From Warburgia ugandensis (taxonomy: Eukaryota; Streptophyta; Magnoliopsida; Canellales; Canellaceae), in the NCBI GenBank assembly GCA_035236585.1, contig CP141135.1:73447057-73511056 (forward strand): a DNA stretch of 64,000 bases. Direction: 5' to 3'. The notes beneath the pieces were generated by a model. It searched no databases. It was given only the letters and a program-made list of their open reading frames with translations, and was not told the DNA's origin. The translations under genes and the position numbers were made by a program. Of this stretch, positions 62,701 to 64,000 are shown piece by piece (the stretch's first letter is position 1; each line of letters begins with the position of its first letter).

Positions 62701-64000
62701 ATGAGGGGATGTATGTGAAAGAGATGGGGGTCTTAATTCAATTACTGCATTATTGCAACTGAGAAAACTCAGTTTGATTATGAAGTTGATTAGCAAAGGC
62801 TAAGGACAGCTTAAGTACAACCTCCTGCTAATTCAATCTAAATTCCAAAAAAATGGGCCAATCGGACGGTCAACTATTGTGAATTAACTTGTTAAAAATA
62901 GAACAATAAGCATCTCAAGGTAATCCATATCATGGAATAGTGGGACCATGATTAGAAGATAGATTACCGCTTAATGATTTCATTAAGAAGAATGCTAAAG
63001 GATGATGGTTGTTAGGCTCTTTCTGATTGTGATTGGCTCCAATCTTTTGGATATGCATCTTAAAATGTAAAAAAATAAATATCTAAATTAATTAAACTTT
63101 TCTAAATGTTTCCAGTTTGGTTGGCAGGAAATGGACAAAAATTGATTTTCACATAAAAAATGATTTATCCATAAAGTGCATTTTATGCTTTTAAATTCGA
63201 AGGTAGATTTATTACTTGTTCTTAAATTTAATCTGCTATTTATCTTAACAATAATGTAGCCAATAAACCAGTCTATATCATTACAAGAGCGTGTGAAATA
63301 GCTTAGATCTAAGCCATTCATCCTGTTTGAAATAACTTAGATAAGCTAGAGATCAGATTTCATGGCCATTGGTTGATTTTAACCTATGTTCCATTGCATG
63401 AAAAAAATGACTATTAAATTTTTTTTGAAGACCCAAAAATCATTCAAATACATTGATTTCTAGTGAATTGACTATATTTTATATAACAAACATGATTAAT
63501 GGCTTAGATCTAAAAAGGAAAAGAAAAAAAAATAGTGCATAAAAAAAAGGCATGGATTTCTCCCTACCAATAGTCCTACTGGTAAATTTAGCCATGAAGT
63601 GTAATACGACTACAAAAGTGTAGGAAGGACAAGTTTGAGGTAATCTAAGCCGTTCATCATTTAGGTCATATTTTAAATACGTGAAAATTCATGCAATGAT
63701 CTACTCCTGCAAATACCATTAAGAGGGCTCCACCATTTAAACTTGTGCTGTTGCAATGGCCAGCAATCTGTCAACGGTCAAAGATGGAAGCTTAATTAAG
63801 GTGCTAATCTCTAAATAAGACAGCTCTCTCATTTATTAACACCAAATTAGAGGCCGTGTTACGGGGTAGGAAGATGCAACCTCAAGCTATCTTTGTAGAT
63901 TGCATGTTAATGACAAATAAATTGGTGATTTTGAGGTTTTTTATCATCCAACGGCAATAAATCCAAGCCCACGGTTTGCGCCATGTATGGCTCAAACACG
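59712..64000. other. intergenic, nothing recognised
   Basis: AT-rich sequence with poly-A (60,618-60,634), poly-T (61,411-61,421 and 61,996-62,012) and ATT (61,228-61,243) tracts. No gene, classified repeat or RNA gene could be supported on either strand. The minus frame at 61,560-61,853 is protein-like in composition but not recognised. Confidence 0.4.

Overview
The window is AT-rich nuclear DNA of a flowering plant. The evidence is spliced genes with plant-only families (tau glutathione transferases, NAC, a PLS-class PPR protein, an expanded EXO70 family, DUF1666), an Athila-type Ty3/gypsy fossil, LINE remnants and a dozen degraded copies of the tRNA-derived Au SINE. I cannot name the species; the intergenic style is compatible with a magnoliid or another early-diverging angiosperm, but that is only an impression.

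Layout. Positions 1-13,000 are retroelement-derived: a possible minus-strand LTR edge near 1,781, an old 3'-truncated Athila-lineage element (about 1.8-9.1 kb), a short solo LTR (9,359-9,648, perfect 5-bp target duplication) and a tandem-repeat block at 11.6-11.9 kb. Positions 13-19 kb are mostly degraded intergenic DNA with SINEs and one unrecognised minus-strand reading frame. A five-exon DUF1666 gene lies at 19,185-23,442 (+). LINE debris, SINEs and unexplained sequence follow. The ribosomal protein eL34 gene occupies 27,527-31,009 (+) in four exons with a 2.7-kb second intron. An intronless EXO70 gene, best matching the EXO70C type, is at 33,745-35,871 (-).

Positions 38-50.3 kb hold a head-to-tail minus-strand array of tau-class GSTs: two intact two-exon genes (45,011-46,462 and 48,827-50,255) and three pseudogenes at increasing stages of decay. 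One pseudogene is split by a 551-bp hAT-like MITE. All five copies have a (GA)n tract next to or within a few bases of the ATG, from 7 bp to 102 bp long. A second solo LTR of the family seen at 9.4 kb (40,092-40,289, inverted, also with a perfect 5-bp duplication), a LINE 3' fragment and a PPR fragment are embedded in the array.

The last gene pair is convergent: a PPR editing-factor gene matching OTP87 (52,054-54,627, +) and a three-exon NAC gene of the FEZ type (55,735-57,646, -). From 57.7 kb to the end I see no supportable gene.

The genes do not form one pathway; this is ordinary plant euchromatin. I found no new multi-gene system. The observations most worth following are the short in-phase introns that read straight through in the DUF1666 and NAC genes, the duplicated acidic modules in the DUF1666 protein, the Ser-to-Cys change at the expected catalytic position of one intact GST, and the variable (GA)n tract at the GST start codons.
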